A stretch of DNA of 64,000 nt from an uncultured Prevotellaceae bacterium (GTDB lineage: Bacteria; Bacteroidota; Bacteroidia; Bacteroidales; Bacteroidaceae), in the NCBI GenBank assembly GCA_902786665.1, contig CADADN010000024.1, positions 18,109 through 82,108 on the forward strand, given 5' to 3'. Every line of letters begins with the position of its first letter. The stretch's first letter is position 1. Of this stretch, positions 34,720 through 42,179 are shown piece after piece. The notes under the pieces are model-generated. The model was not told the origin of the DNA and made no database searches. It was given only the letters and a program-made list of their open reading frames with translations. The position numbers and the translations under genes were made by a program.

Positions 34720-37155
34720 TTAGATGTTGGCGATGCTCATGATGTTGGCGAAGACACCGGCGGCGGTGACGCTGGCACCGGCGCCATAACCTTGGATGAG
34801 CATGGGGAACTCACGGTAGCGCTCGGTGGTGAGCATCACGATGTTGTTGCTGCCTTGGAGGTTGTAGAAAGGATGTCCCTGCGGCACCTCTTGCAGCGCC
34901 ACGCTGGTCTTGCCGTGGTCCATCACCGCCACGAAGCGCCAGCGCTTGCCCTCTGCTGCCAGCCGCTGGCGACGCTTCTCGAAGTCGTCGTCAAGGGATG
35001 GCAGTTTCTTCCAAAACTCTTCCACGCTGCCCTCGAAGAATTCGGAGGGCACGAAGAGGTGCTTCTCCACGTCGCCTTGCTCCACAGGATAGCCTGCCTC
35101 GCGAGTGAGGATGACCAGCTTTCTCACCACGTCGGTGCCACTGAGGTCCACACGTGGGTCTGGCTCGCTGTACCCTTGCTCCTTGGCGCGGCGCACAGTC
35201 TCTGAGAATGGCACGTCGGAGGCTATCTCGTTGAAGATGAAATTGAGCGTCCCGCTCAACACCGCCTCTATCTTCAGAATCTTGTCGCCGGAATTCACCA
35301 AGTCGTTGATGGTGCCGATGATGGGCAGGCCGGCACCCACGTTGGTCTCATAGCGGAATTTCACCCCGCGGCGCAAGGCGGTCTGCTTCAACTCATTGTA
35401 GGTGTCATATTCGGAGGAGGCGGCAATCTTGTTGGCGGCGATGACGCTGATGTTGTGCTCCAGGAACGACTGGTAGAGGCTGGCCACCTCGCGGCTGGCG
35501 GTGCAATCGACGAAGACGCTGTTGAAAATGTTCATGCCGATGACCTCGTCGTGCAGGCGCTGCGTGTCGCTCGGGGTGGACTGCCGCAACAGCTCCTTGT
35601 AGTTGTCGAGATTGACGCCGTCGCGGGTGAAAATGGCATTCTTCGAGGATGCTATACCCACCACGTTGAGTTTCAACCTGTTGCGCTCCTTCAGCAATTC
35701 ATATTGGGCGCGGATTTGCTCGATGAGCTTGCTGCCCACCGTGCCGATGCCGCAGATGAAGAGGTTGAGCACCTTGTATTCGGAAAGGAAGAAGGAGTCG
35801 TGGAGCACGTTGAGCGACTTGCGCAGGAAGCGCCCTTCCACCACGAAGGAGATGTTTGTCTCCGAAGCACCTTGGGCACAAGCTATCACGCTGATGCCGC
35901 TGCGGCCGAGCGTGCCAAACAGTTTGCCGGCGATGCCCGGGGTGTGCTTCATGTTCTCACCCACGATGGCGATGGTGGCCAGGCCGCTCTCGGCATGCAT
36001 GGGGAACATGGCGCCGGTCTCGATTTCCTTTGCAAACTCCTTGTCGAGCACCTCGACGGCTTTCCGGGCTTCCGTGTCACGAACGCCGATGGAGGTGGAG
36101 TTCTCCGAGGAGGCCTGCGACACCATGAAGACGGAGATGCCATTGGCGGCAAGGGTGCTGAAGATGCGCTCGTTAACACCGATGACACCCACCATGGACA
36201 GGCCGGTGACGGTGATGAGCGTCGTGCCGCTGATGCTCGAGATGCCCTTGATGAGCTTCTGGTCGTTGGCCACCTTCTCCTTGATGATGGTGCCGGCATT
36301 GGAGGGGTTGAAGGTGTTCTTCACCCATATCGGGATGTTTTTTACACAAACGGGATAGATGGTCGGGGGATAGATGACTTTCGCACCGAAGTTGCAAAGC
36401 TCCATCGCCTCGATATAACTCAATTCGTTGATGGTGTAGGCACTCTTGATGACTTTCGGGTCGGCGGTCATGAAACCATCGACATCGGTCCATATCTCCA
36501 ATGTCTCTGCATCAAGGGCGGCGGCGATGATGGCGGCGGTGTAGTCGCTGCCGCCACGACCAAGGTTGGTGATTTCGCCCGTGTCGCGGTCCATGCTGAT
36601 GAAGCCAGGGACGAGAGACACCTGGGGAAGGTCGGTGAACGTCTCACGTACCAAGCGGTTGGTCAACTCGCTGTCAAGCGTGTGGCGGCCGTTCTTGCGG
36701 AAAGTCTTGATCATCGGACGGGCGTCATACCATTTCGCTCCCTTCACCAGGACGGCTACGATGTGGCTGCTCAGACGCTCACCGTAACTGACGATGGCAT
36801 CGAGGGTCTTCTGGCTGAGGTCGTGGATGAGATAGACTCCGAAGAAAATGCTTTTCAACTGCTCGAACAAGGTGTCGATGGTGGTGAGAAGTTGCAAGCG
36901 AGCTTCTGGCTCGGTGATGATGGTGGCTATCATACGGTGATGGCGGTCCAACATCGCCTGGAACTCATCCTTGTAACTCTCGTCGCCTTTCAAGGCCAAC
37001 TGCGAAGTGGCTATCAGCTTGTCGGTGATGCCACCAAGGGCACTCACCACAACAACCACTGGTGTGCGACGGGACTCCGCCTCCACGATGCGCTTCAAAC
37101 TAAGAATGCTGTTTACGGAACCTACGGATGTTCCGCCGAATTTCAATACTTTCAT
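34720..37155 (-). CDS. thrA: bifunctional aspartokinase I / homoserine dehydrogenase I
   Basis: 811 residues. The N-terminal kinase (about 1-290) starts MKVLKFGGTSVGS, the hallmark ATP-site motif, and has GRGGSDYTAA and the aspartate site WTDVDGFMTADP. About 310-460 holds two ACT-type regulatory units (GLSMVGVIG, SENSTS). The dehydrogenase follows from about 465 with the Rossmann motif ICGIGTVGSKLIEQ and the catalytic region 'YETNVGAGLPIIGT' and 'SGTDVVRKLVIL'. The frame extends to 37215, but the start at 37155 is fixed by family N-termini. Allosteric control by threonine is expected. A -7 element is at 37215-37222. Confidence 0.97.
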   Translation of the reverse strand: MKVLKFGGTSVGSVNSILSLKRIVEAESRRTPVVVVVSALGGITDKLIATSQLALKGDESYKDEFQAMLDRHHRMIATIITEPEARLQLLTTIDTLFEQLKSIFFGVYLIHDLSQKTLDAIVSYGERLSSHIVAVLVKGAKWYDARPMIKTFRKNGRHTLDSELTNRLVRETFTDLPQVSLVPGFISMDRDTGEITNLGRGGSDYTAAIIAAALDAETLEIWTDVDGFMTADPKVIKSAYTINELSYIEAMELCNFGAKVIYPPTIYPVCVKNIPIWVKNTFNPSNAGTIIKEKVANDQKLIKGISSISGTTLITVTGLSMVGVIGVNERIFSTLAANGISVFMVSQASSENSTSIGVRDTEARKAVEVLDKEFAKEIETGAMFPMHAESGLATIAIVGENMKHTPGIAGKLFGTLGRSGISVIACAQGASETNISFVVEGRFLRKSLNVLHDSFFLSEYKVLNLFICGIGTVGSKLIEQIRAQYELLKERNRLKLNVVGIASSKNAIFTRDGVNLDNYKELLRQSTPSDTQRLHDEVIGMNIFNSVFVDCTASREVASLYQSFLEHNISVIAANKIAASSEYDTYNELKQTALRRGVKFRYETNVGAGLPIIGTINDLVNSGDKILKIEAVLSGTLNFIFNEIASDVPFSETVRRAKEQGYSEPDPRVDLSGTDVVRKLVILTREAGYPVEQGDVEKHLFVPSEFFEGSVEEFWKKLPSLDDDFEKRRQRLAAEGKRWRFVAVMDHGKTSVALQEVPQGHPFYNLQGSNNIVMLTTERYREFPMLIQGYGAGASVTAAGVFANIMSIANI

Positions 37156-37214
37156 CTTGTCTTTCTTGTCATTTGATACCCCGACACAAAAAGGGTCTTG
37201 TCCATAATTGGGCA

Positions 37215-37222
37215 CAAAATTA
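37215..37222 (-). promoter_or_regulatory. -7 element of thrA
   Basis: Minus-strand TAATTTTG, 60 bases before the thrA start. No exact -33 TTTG. No leader-peptide attenuator with Thr/Ile codons was found in the short leader. Confidence 0.45.
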
Positions 37223-37750
37223 CGAATAATAGCCGAAATACGGAAGATTTTCGCGATTTATTCTTACACAAGTTGATTCAAACCACCATCAGCAACATAC
37301 ATCCATGCCTTTATCGAACCCGAACTTACGGAAGACCACCCTTCCACTTTCAGCATGCATCATTCTGCAAGTTAGTGATATTTTTCGTGGAGAAAATGTG
37401 TCTATGGTATAAAAACATATTCAAACGCTGTATAAAACAAAGTGACATGAAATAAATGTTGCACGCAGATCAACAAACTTCATTTTCAGAAATGAGCACT
37501 ATGTTTTCAAACAAGATAGAACAAACAAAGTTGAACCCTTTTAAAATATTAATGGCCCATGAAATAAAAAAAAGATGATACGAACCCTGACCATGGCTGA
37601 GAGTTGAAAAGCCACAGCATGGTCAACAAGATGAATAACAGCAAACATACAAAAGAGCGTTCTGTTCGCATTTGTTACAAGGAGATTTCTGCTTCAGATA
37701 TGTATCGAACAGTTCAGCCTCTTAGTTTTCAACCTTTTAACTCAATCAAA
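37223..37750. other. AT-rich gap upstream of a secreted zinc-finger protein gene
   Basis: About 530 bases. A hairpin, GACCATG (37589-37595) with CATGGTC (37618-37624), lies 125 bases before the start codon at 37751. No consensus promoter or gene was recognised. Confidence 0.4.
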
Positions 37751-38398
37751 ATGAAAAAAATTTTATTTATATTGCTTGTCATTACCTGTTTTGGAAATAT
37801 CACCACTTATGGACAAGTGGCTTATCTCAACGTTCTCCAACAATATGAGGGAAGAAGCAGGGTGCCAGACTTAGGACCGTACACCAGGTCTGAACGTGAA
37901 GAGCATGCAAACGGCTCAGTGATTTTCCGTTTTTACAACAACAGAGGATGGCAGAAATACGTTGCTTTCAGCAACTGCTATTATTGCCATGGCAGTGGAA
38001 ATTGCTCGGGGTTTCATTTCGGATTCTGTTCTATTTGCGGCAACACCGGACGATGTAAATATTGTGGAGGTGAAGGAACCTTGATATCAATTGCTGCCCT
38101 AGGACCTAATGGTTATTATTCGGAAGACGGTGCTTTCCATTCAACAGGTAGTGGAGGAAATGGGAATGGCTATTCTGGTTCTGGTGGATATTCTGGCAGT
38201 TCTTCCTCTCGTAGTTCTACATATACGACTTGTACAACCTGCCGCGGATCAGGAGTTTGTACTGGCTGTAATGGCAGAAAAGGTTCTTGGGAAAATACAG
38301 GGTACTATACAGGTAGCAACACCAAATCATGGATCAACTGCGGCTCGTGTAATGGTTCTGGCAAATGCAGTATTTGCTATGGTAGAGGAAAACTTTGA
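37751..38398 (+). CDS. secreted protein with multiple DnaJ-like zinc-finger motifs
   Basis: 215 residues. Residues 1-21 form a signal peptide (MKKILFILLVITCFGN, then TTYGQ). Eight CxxCxGxG-like motifs appear in two blocks: CYYCHGSGNC, CSICGNTGRC, CKYCGGEG in the first; CTTCRGSGVC, CTGCNGRKG, CGSCNGSGKC and CSICYGRGK in the second, separated by a Gly/Ser-rich linker (about residues 138-165). No J-domain. A longer frame begins at 37604, but the start at 37751 is the one that yields a signal peptide. It resembles the zinc-finger part of the lipoprotein at 14964. Function unknown; a zinc- or redox-linked role in the periplasm or outside is conceivable. Confidence 0.75.
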   Translation: MKKILFILLVITCFGNITTYGQVAYLNVLQQYEGRSRVPDLGPYTRSEREEHANGSVIFRFYNNRGWQKYVAFSNCYYCHGSGNCSGFHFGFCSICGNTGRCKYCGGEGTLISIAALGPNGYYSEDGAFHSTGSGGNGNGYSGSGGYSGSSSSRSSTYTTCTTCRGSGVCTGCNGRKGSWENTGYYTGSNTKSWINCGSCNGSGKCSICYGRGKL

Positions 38399-38434
38399 CA
38401 CTCTCCGGCTATTGCCAAAATATTCTTTTATCGC

Positions 38435-38472
38435 AACTGCTCACTCCCTTTTGGGGAATGAGCAGTTCTTTT
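38435..38472 (+). terminator. intrinsic terminator after the secreted zinc-finger gene
   Basis: AACTGCTCA (38435-38443) pairs with TGAGCAGTT (38459-38467), with an inner CTCCC/GGGGA extension and a TTTT loop, followed by CTTTT. Confidence 0.85.
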
Positions 38473-38534
38473 ACCACACTCAGCGTATGCAGCAGCCACA
38501 AAGGTAGGTCTGAGGTCCCATGGCGGCGTGTTGC

Positions 38535-38906
38535 TCACCACATAGGGGCGGGAAAGGCATCCTCCAAATGGTCTATGTGGGCATTTGTGCCGTCGCCCAC
38601 CACGGTGATGATGTCGAACCGCACGTCGAAGTCCAGGCGGTAGCGTTGCATATAGGCGTTGGCGGCAGAGGCGAGGTTGCGGATCTTCCTCCAGTCGACG
38701 GCTGTCTCCGGCGCCACGTAGTCGGTGTTGCGCCGTGTCTTCACTTCCACCACGACAAGGGTCTGTCCATCGGGGGCGGATGCCACGATGTCGAGGTCGC
38801 GATGTCCGATTTTCCAGTTCTGATGGCGGATGCTGTAGCCCTTCTCCCGCAGATAGTCGGCGGCGACACGCTCGCCCCATGTCCCCAAATCGTTGTGTGT
38901 GGCCAT
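38535..38906 (-). CDS. yraN: YraN-family (UPF0102) putative endonuclease
   Basis: 123 residues. Family landmarks are GTWGERVAADYLREKGY at the N-terminus, the Asp in RDLDIVA and the LVVVEVKTR strand, which together give the PD-(D/E)XK nuclease signature D-x(n)-ExK. UPF0102 proteins resemble Holliday-junction resolvases in fold, but their cellular role is not settled. The start at 38906 (MATHNDLG) is preferred over 38939. Stand-alone gene, convergent with the zinc-finger protein gene. Confidence 0.9.
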   Translation of the reverse strand: MATHNDLGTWGERVAADYLREKGYSIRHQNWKIGHRDLDIVASAPDGQTLVVVEVKTRRNTDYVAPETAVDWRKIRNLASAANAYMQRYRLDFDVRFDIITVVGDGTNAHIDHLEDAFPAPMW

Positions 38907-39076
38907 TTTTTCTTCTTCTCTTTTGGTTTTTGCATGCAAACTTACAAAATAAAGCAGAGACGTGAAAAAAATTATGGAAGATTTGCGAAAAAAAAGAGGA
39001 CGTGCCCCTTGCTCTCTTGTAGCAGACCCATTGAACCTCTTTTACTTAGCCGTTTGATGAAAAAAAGAAATCTTTG

Positions 39077-39108
39077 TTTGGGACTTTCACATATTTTACC
39101 TATTTTTG
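39077..39108 (+). promoter_or_regulatory. promoter of the TIM-barrel / methyltransferase / VanW operon
   Basis: TTTG (39077-39080), 20-bp spacer, TATTTTTG (39101-39108); the start codon at 39127 follows after a leader of about 12 nt. Confidence 0.8.
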
Positions 39109-39126
39109 CACGTTAAAAAAATGTAG

Positions 39127-39885
39127 ATGATAAAACCAGGAAAACCAGAGTTGATTGTGATGCTCACCCATCACGACTTCACGGTGAGCAATGCGGCCGA
39201 AATCTTCGAGCAATGCCGGGAGTCAAAAGCACGGTGCTGGGGAATGAAAGAGCACCGCTTGCCTCCCGAAGAAATGAGAAGCCTCTTCACACGGATGAAG
39301 GCTTGTGGAATGACCACATTCCTCGAAGTGGTGGGATATACGGAAGAGGAAGGCATGGCAGGAGCCGAACTGGCGTTCCGGTGCGGCTGCGATGTGATGA
39401 TGGGAACGAAATACTTCGATTCCATCAACGACTTCTGCAAGTCTCACCATCTGAGGTACATGCCTTTTGTCGGGAATGTGACAGGACGCCCCTCCGTGCT
39501 GACCGGCACGATGGAGGAAATCATCGATGAGGCACAAGGATATCTGGCAAAAGGGGTCTTTGGCATAGACCTCCTGGGCTATCGCTATGAAGGAGACGCC
39601 CGCAAACTCATCAGCACCTTTGTCAAAGAGGTGGGGGCACCTGTGTGCCTGGCTGGAAGCATTGATGGCTTTGAACGTCTCGACGAGGTCGGAGAGGTGA
39701 ATCCGTGGGCATACACCATCGGCAGTGCATTCTTCGAGGGGAGATTCCTAAGGGGAACGGCTGAAAAGACGGTGCCTTCCGAGGCCACGGATGCCATCGT
39801 AGGAGACAACCTCGAGAAATTCCGCGAACAAATCGATACCGTGTGTGAATACATGGTTGAAACAAATAGACAAGACGAGAAGTGA
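39127..39885 (+). CDS. TIM-barrel protein of unknown function
   Basis: 252 residues, cytosolic. The alternation of strands and helices and the C-terminal sequence 'GAPVCLAGSIDGFERLDEVGEVNPWAYTIGSAFFEG', key AGSIDGF and TIGSAFFEG, look like the phosphate-binding end of ribulose-phosphate-type barrels such as NanE or HisA. 'FGIDLLGYRYEGD' forms an earlier strand end. I cannot name the reaction. It is the first gene of a three-gene operon; the stop codon overlaps the GTG start of the methyltransferase by four bases. Confidence 0.7.
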   Translation: MIKPGKPELIVMLTHHDFTVSNAAEIFEQCRESKARCWGMKEHRLPPEEMRSLFTRMKACGMTTFLEVVGYTEEEGMAGAELAFRCGCDVMMGTKYFDSINDFCKSHHLRYMPFVGNVTGRPSVLTGTMEEIIDEAQGYLAKGVFGIDLLGYRYEGDARKLISTFVKEVGAPVCLAGSIDGFERLDEVGEVNPWAYTIGSAFFEGRFLRGTAEKTVPSEATDAIVGDNLEKFREQIDTVCEYMVETNRQDEK

Positions 39886-40577
39886 AAGAAAAGACGAAAA
39901 GCGAAGTGGTGGACTACTACGACTCGATAGCCACCACATACGACGAAAGCAGGTTTGACAACAGTTACGGCAGGTTCATCGACGCTGAAGAGCGGAGGGT
40001 GATGGACTTGCTGACGGAAGGGCTACCTGCCGATGGGATGAGGCTTGACATGGCCTGCGGCACGGGAAGGCTGACCAACTATGCCACACATGGACTGGAC
40101 GCCAGTGCCGAGATGATGAAATTTGCCAAGCAACGGCATCCCTCGGTGACATTCACACAGGCTTCGGCCAACGAAACAGGCTTCCCCGACGGGATGTTCG
40201 ACATGGTGTATTCCTTTCACTTGATGATGCATCTTGAAAAGGCCACCATCTGCGAGATTTTCAAGGAAGTACACCGAATACTGAAACCTGGGGGCCGCTT
40301 CATCATGGACATCCCCTCGAAAAAAAGACGTCAACTGCTTCATCACCGCCAGGCTTCGTGGCATGGGGGAACAGAGATGGTGCAGGAAGAGATGCAAAAG
40401 ATGGCAGAGGGGCTTTTCACCATGCAGAGAACATTTGGAGTGATGCTCCTGCCTTTGCACCGGCTGCCTGAGGGAATGCGACGGCCCCTGCTTAAATTCG
40501 ACTATGCCATGGCCAACGGTTGGCTGAAAGCATACAGCTCTTACCTGGTATATGAATTCGTAAAACAAGACAGGTGA
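39882..40577 (+). CDS. class I SAM-dependent methyltransferase
   Basis: 231 residues. The SAM-binding motif I is LDMACGTGRLT (about residue 54), motif II/III region 'FPDGMFDMVYSFHLMMHL' and the post-motif 'VHRILKPGGRFIMDIPS' are typical of ubiE-like small-molecule methyltransferases. N-terminal 'DYYDSIATTYDESRF' is the usual cap helix. It starts with GTG within a GTGA overlap with the preceding gene, implying translational coupling. The substrate is unknown; the VanW neighbour hints at an envelope-related acceptor, but this is inference. Confidence 0.85.
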   Translation: MKEKTKSEVVDYYDSIATTYDESRFDNSYGRFIDAEERRVMDLLTEGLPADGMRLDMACGTGRLTNYATHGLDASAEMMKFAKQRHPSVTFTQASANETGFPDGMFDMVYSFHLMMHLEKATICEIFKEVHRILKPGGRFIMDIPSKKRRQLLHHRQASWHGGTEMVQEEMQKMAEGLFTMQRTFGVMLLPLHRLPEGMRRPLLKFDYAMANGWLKAYSSYLVYEFVKQDR

Positions 40578-41404
40578 TGAGAAGGAAGAATTTTTGTGAG
40601 ATCAGCCCGCTGACTTACGCCATATCCTTGCAAAAGGAGATATGTAAAAGACACCTGAAAAACTGGTTGGGCAAGGAAAAATATGCCCGGGGAATACAGG
40701 AGAAGCGATTGGATGTGTTGGTCTACGAACAACACAACAACATGATCAAACGGGGACCGGGCATCGATGAGAAATTGCAGCAGAACAAGGCCGACAACAT
40801 ACGACTGGCATGCTCACGCATCAATGGTCTCGTGGTCATGCCGGGGGAGACTTTCTCGTTCTGGAAAAGGGTGGGAAAGACATCTAAGAGAAACGGATTC
40901 GCTGAAGGCAGGGTCATCGTGAACGGAAAACTGGTGGCTGGCGTGGGTGGAGGACTCTGCAACCTGGCAAACAACCTCAACCTTATCATACTCCACAGCC
41001 CGCTCACCATCACCGAAGTGCATCACCACTCCGACGCATTGGCACCTGACCCGGGAGGGAAGAGGGTGCCTTTCAGTGCCGGCACGTCGGTGAACTATAA
41101 TTTCATCGACCTGAGATTCCGCAATGACACCGAGCAGCCGGTGCAACTATGTACATGGTGCGAGGGCGACGACCTCTTCACGGAATTGAGAACCACCGCC
41201 CCCTACCCCACAACCTATAGGATTGTGGAGGAAGGACATCATTTCCATCAAGAGGAAAACGGGAAATTCTACCGTGTGTCTAAAATATACAGGGAGACCG
41301 TCGACAGAGCCTCGGAAAAAGTTTTGAAAAAGGAACTGATATGGGACAACCACTCTGAAGTGATGTTCGATTACAATCTCATTCCAAGAGAACTGATTAA
41401 ATAA
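40577..41404 (+). CDS. VanW family protein
   Basis: 275 residues. The VanW domain is recognised from 'GLVVMPGETFSFWKRVG', 'GRVIVNGKLVAGVGGGLCNLANNL' (key GVGGGLCxLxN) and 'HHSDALAPDPGGKRVPFSAGTSVNYNFIDLRFRN', abbreviated to its key HHSD, PFSAGTSVNYNFIDL. VanW occurs in some vancomycin-resistance clusters and as a domain in many cell-envelope proteins; its function is not established. No signal peptide is apparent. The ATG at 40577 overlaps the stop of the methyltransferase by one base (TGATG). There is no VanA/VanH/VanX homologue nearby, so this is not a resistance cluster. Confidence 0.85.
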   Translation: MRRKNFCEISPLTYAISLQKEICKRHLKNWLGKEKYARGIQEKRLDVLVYEQHNNMIKRGPGIDEKLQQNKADNIRLACSRINGLVVMPGETFSFWKRVGKTSKRNGFAEGRVIVNGKLVAGVGGGLCNLANNLNLIILHSPLTITEVHHHSDALAPDPGGKRVPFSAGTSVNYNFIDLRFRNDTEQPVQLCTWCEGDDLFTELRTTAPYPTTYRIVEEGHHFHQEENGKFYRVSKIYRETVDRASEKVLKKELIWDNHSEVMFDYNLIPRELIK

Positions 41405-41602
41405 ATTGAAAATTGAAAATTGAAGATTGAAGATTGAAAATTGAATTTTTGGAGCAGCGAGAGCAGAGTCAAGCTTGCTTGAACTCTGCCGAGTCGCGAC
41501 AAAAATCAGCGAAGATAATTTTTGGAGCAGCAGCAGAGTCAAGCTTGCTTGAACTCTGCCGAGTCGCGACAAAAATCAGCGAAGCTAAAATTGAAGATTG
41601 AA
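41403..41602. repeat. composite repeat: ATTGAAR tandem units flanking two copies of a hairpin unit
   Basis: 41403-41445 and 41588-41602 carry 7-bp units ATTGAAA/ATTGAAG. Between them a unit of about 70 bp is present twice (41446-41518 and 41521-41590). Its core GCAGAGTCAAGC-TT-GCTTGAACTCTGC folds as a long hairpin with one bulged A, followed by the invariant GAGTCGCGACAAAAATCAGC. A third copy is at 54559-54640, again flanked by ATTGAAR units. Confidence 0.9.
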
Positions 41603-41620
41603 AGGAAAAAGCCAAAAAGT

Positions 41621-41652
41621 TTTGGCTGTCTCATTTTTTCTCTTTACCTTTG
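41621..41652 (+). promoter_or_regulatory. promoter of the tRNA-editing-like gene
   Basis: TTTG (41621-41624), 20-bp spacer, TACCTTTG (41645-41652). It supports translation from ATG 41694 rather than from the longer frame at 41598. Confidence 0.8.
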
Positions 41653-41693
41653 ATTGCGATAGTGAAAAATGGAAATTTAGCATAGAATCATTC

Positions 41694-42161
41694 ATGGACG
41701 ACCCCGTTTTCAACGACCATAACAAGGACGAATTCCCACCTGCGCACACGGCTGAGCACCTGCTCAACCAGACGATGGTGAGAATGTTCGGCTGTGAAAG
41801 GTCAAGCAACGCACATGTGGAGCGCAAGAAGAGCAAAATCTCCTACGTGTTGGAGCGAAAGCCCGACCGTAAGCAGGAGAAGGAGATTGAGCGCATAATG
41901 AACCAATTGATCGAGGACGACCTCCCCGTGACATTCGAGATGGTGGACAGAGACAACCTGCCCGACGAGGTGGACGCCTCAAGGCTTCCTGAAGACGCAT
42001 CACAAACCATCCGACTGGTGAGAATCGGCGATTATGACGTATGCCCGTGCATAGGGAAGCATGTGCGGTCTACCGGACAGATAGGACGTTTCGAACTTTT
42101 AGGCACCAATTGGGACGAGCACAAGCACCTGTTCCGAGTCAGATTCAAGGTGGTCCCATAA
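41694..42161 (+). CDS. AlaX-like alanyl/threonyl-tRNA editing domain protein
   Basis: 155 residues, equal to the second additional domain (SAD) of threonyl/alanyl-tRNA synthetases. The zinc site is complete: HTAEH (HxxxH, about residue 18) and CIGKH (CxxxH, about residue 117), with 'CPCIGKHVRSTGQIG' typical of the family. Stand-alone relatives hydrolyse mischarged tRNA(Ala). The N-terminal synthetase body is absent and the length fits a short AlaX-S type. The next gene, the C10 protease, starts 18 bases after its stop and may be co-transcribed, although the products are unrelated. Confidence 0.85.
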   Translation: MDDPVFNDHNKDEFPPAHTAEHLLNQTMVRMFGCERSSNAHVERKKSKISYVLERKPDRKQEKEIERIMNQLIEDDLPVTFEMVDRDNLPDEVDASRLPEDASQTIRLVRIGDYDVCPCIGKHVRSTGQIGRFELLGTNWDEHKHLFRVRFKVVP

Positions 42162-42179
42162 CTTTCATCTTTCTACAAT

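Noticed and set aside
35455-37176. 573-codon plus-strand frame opposite thrA
   Set aside because: Antisense to a certain gene; the translation is low-complexity and lacks domains.
39127-41404. Vancomycin-resistance cluster because of VanW
   Set aside because: No VanR/S, VanH, D-Ala-D-Lac ligase or VanX homologue is nearby; VanW domains are widespread outside resistance clusters.
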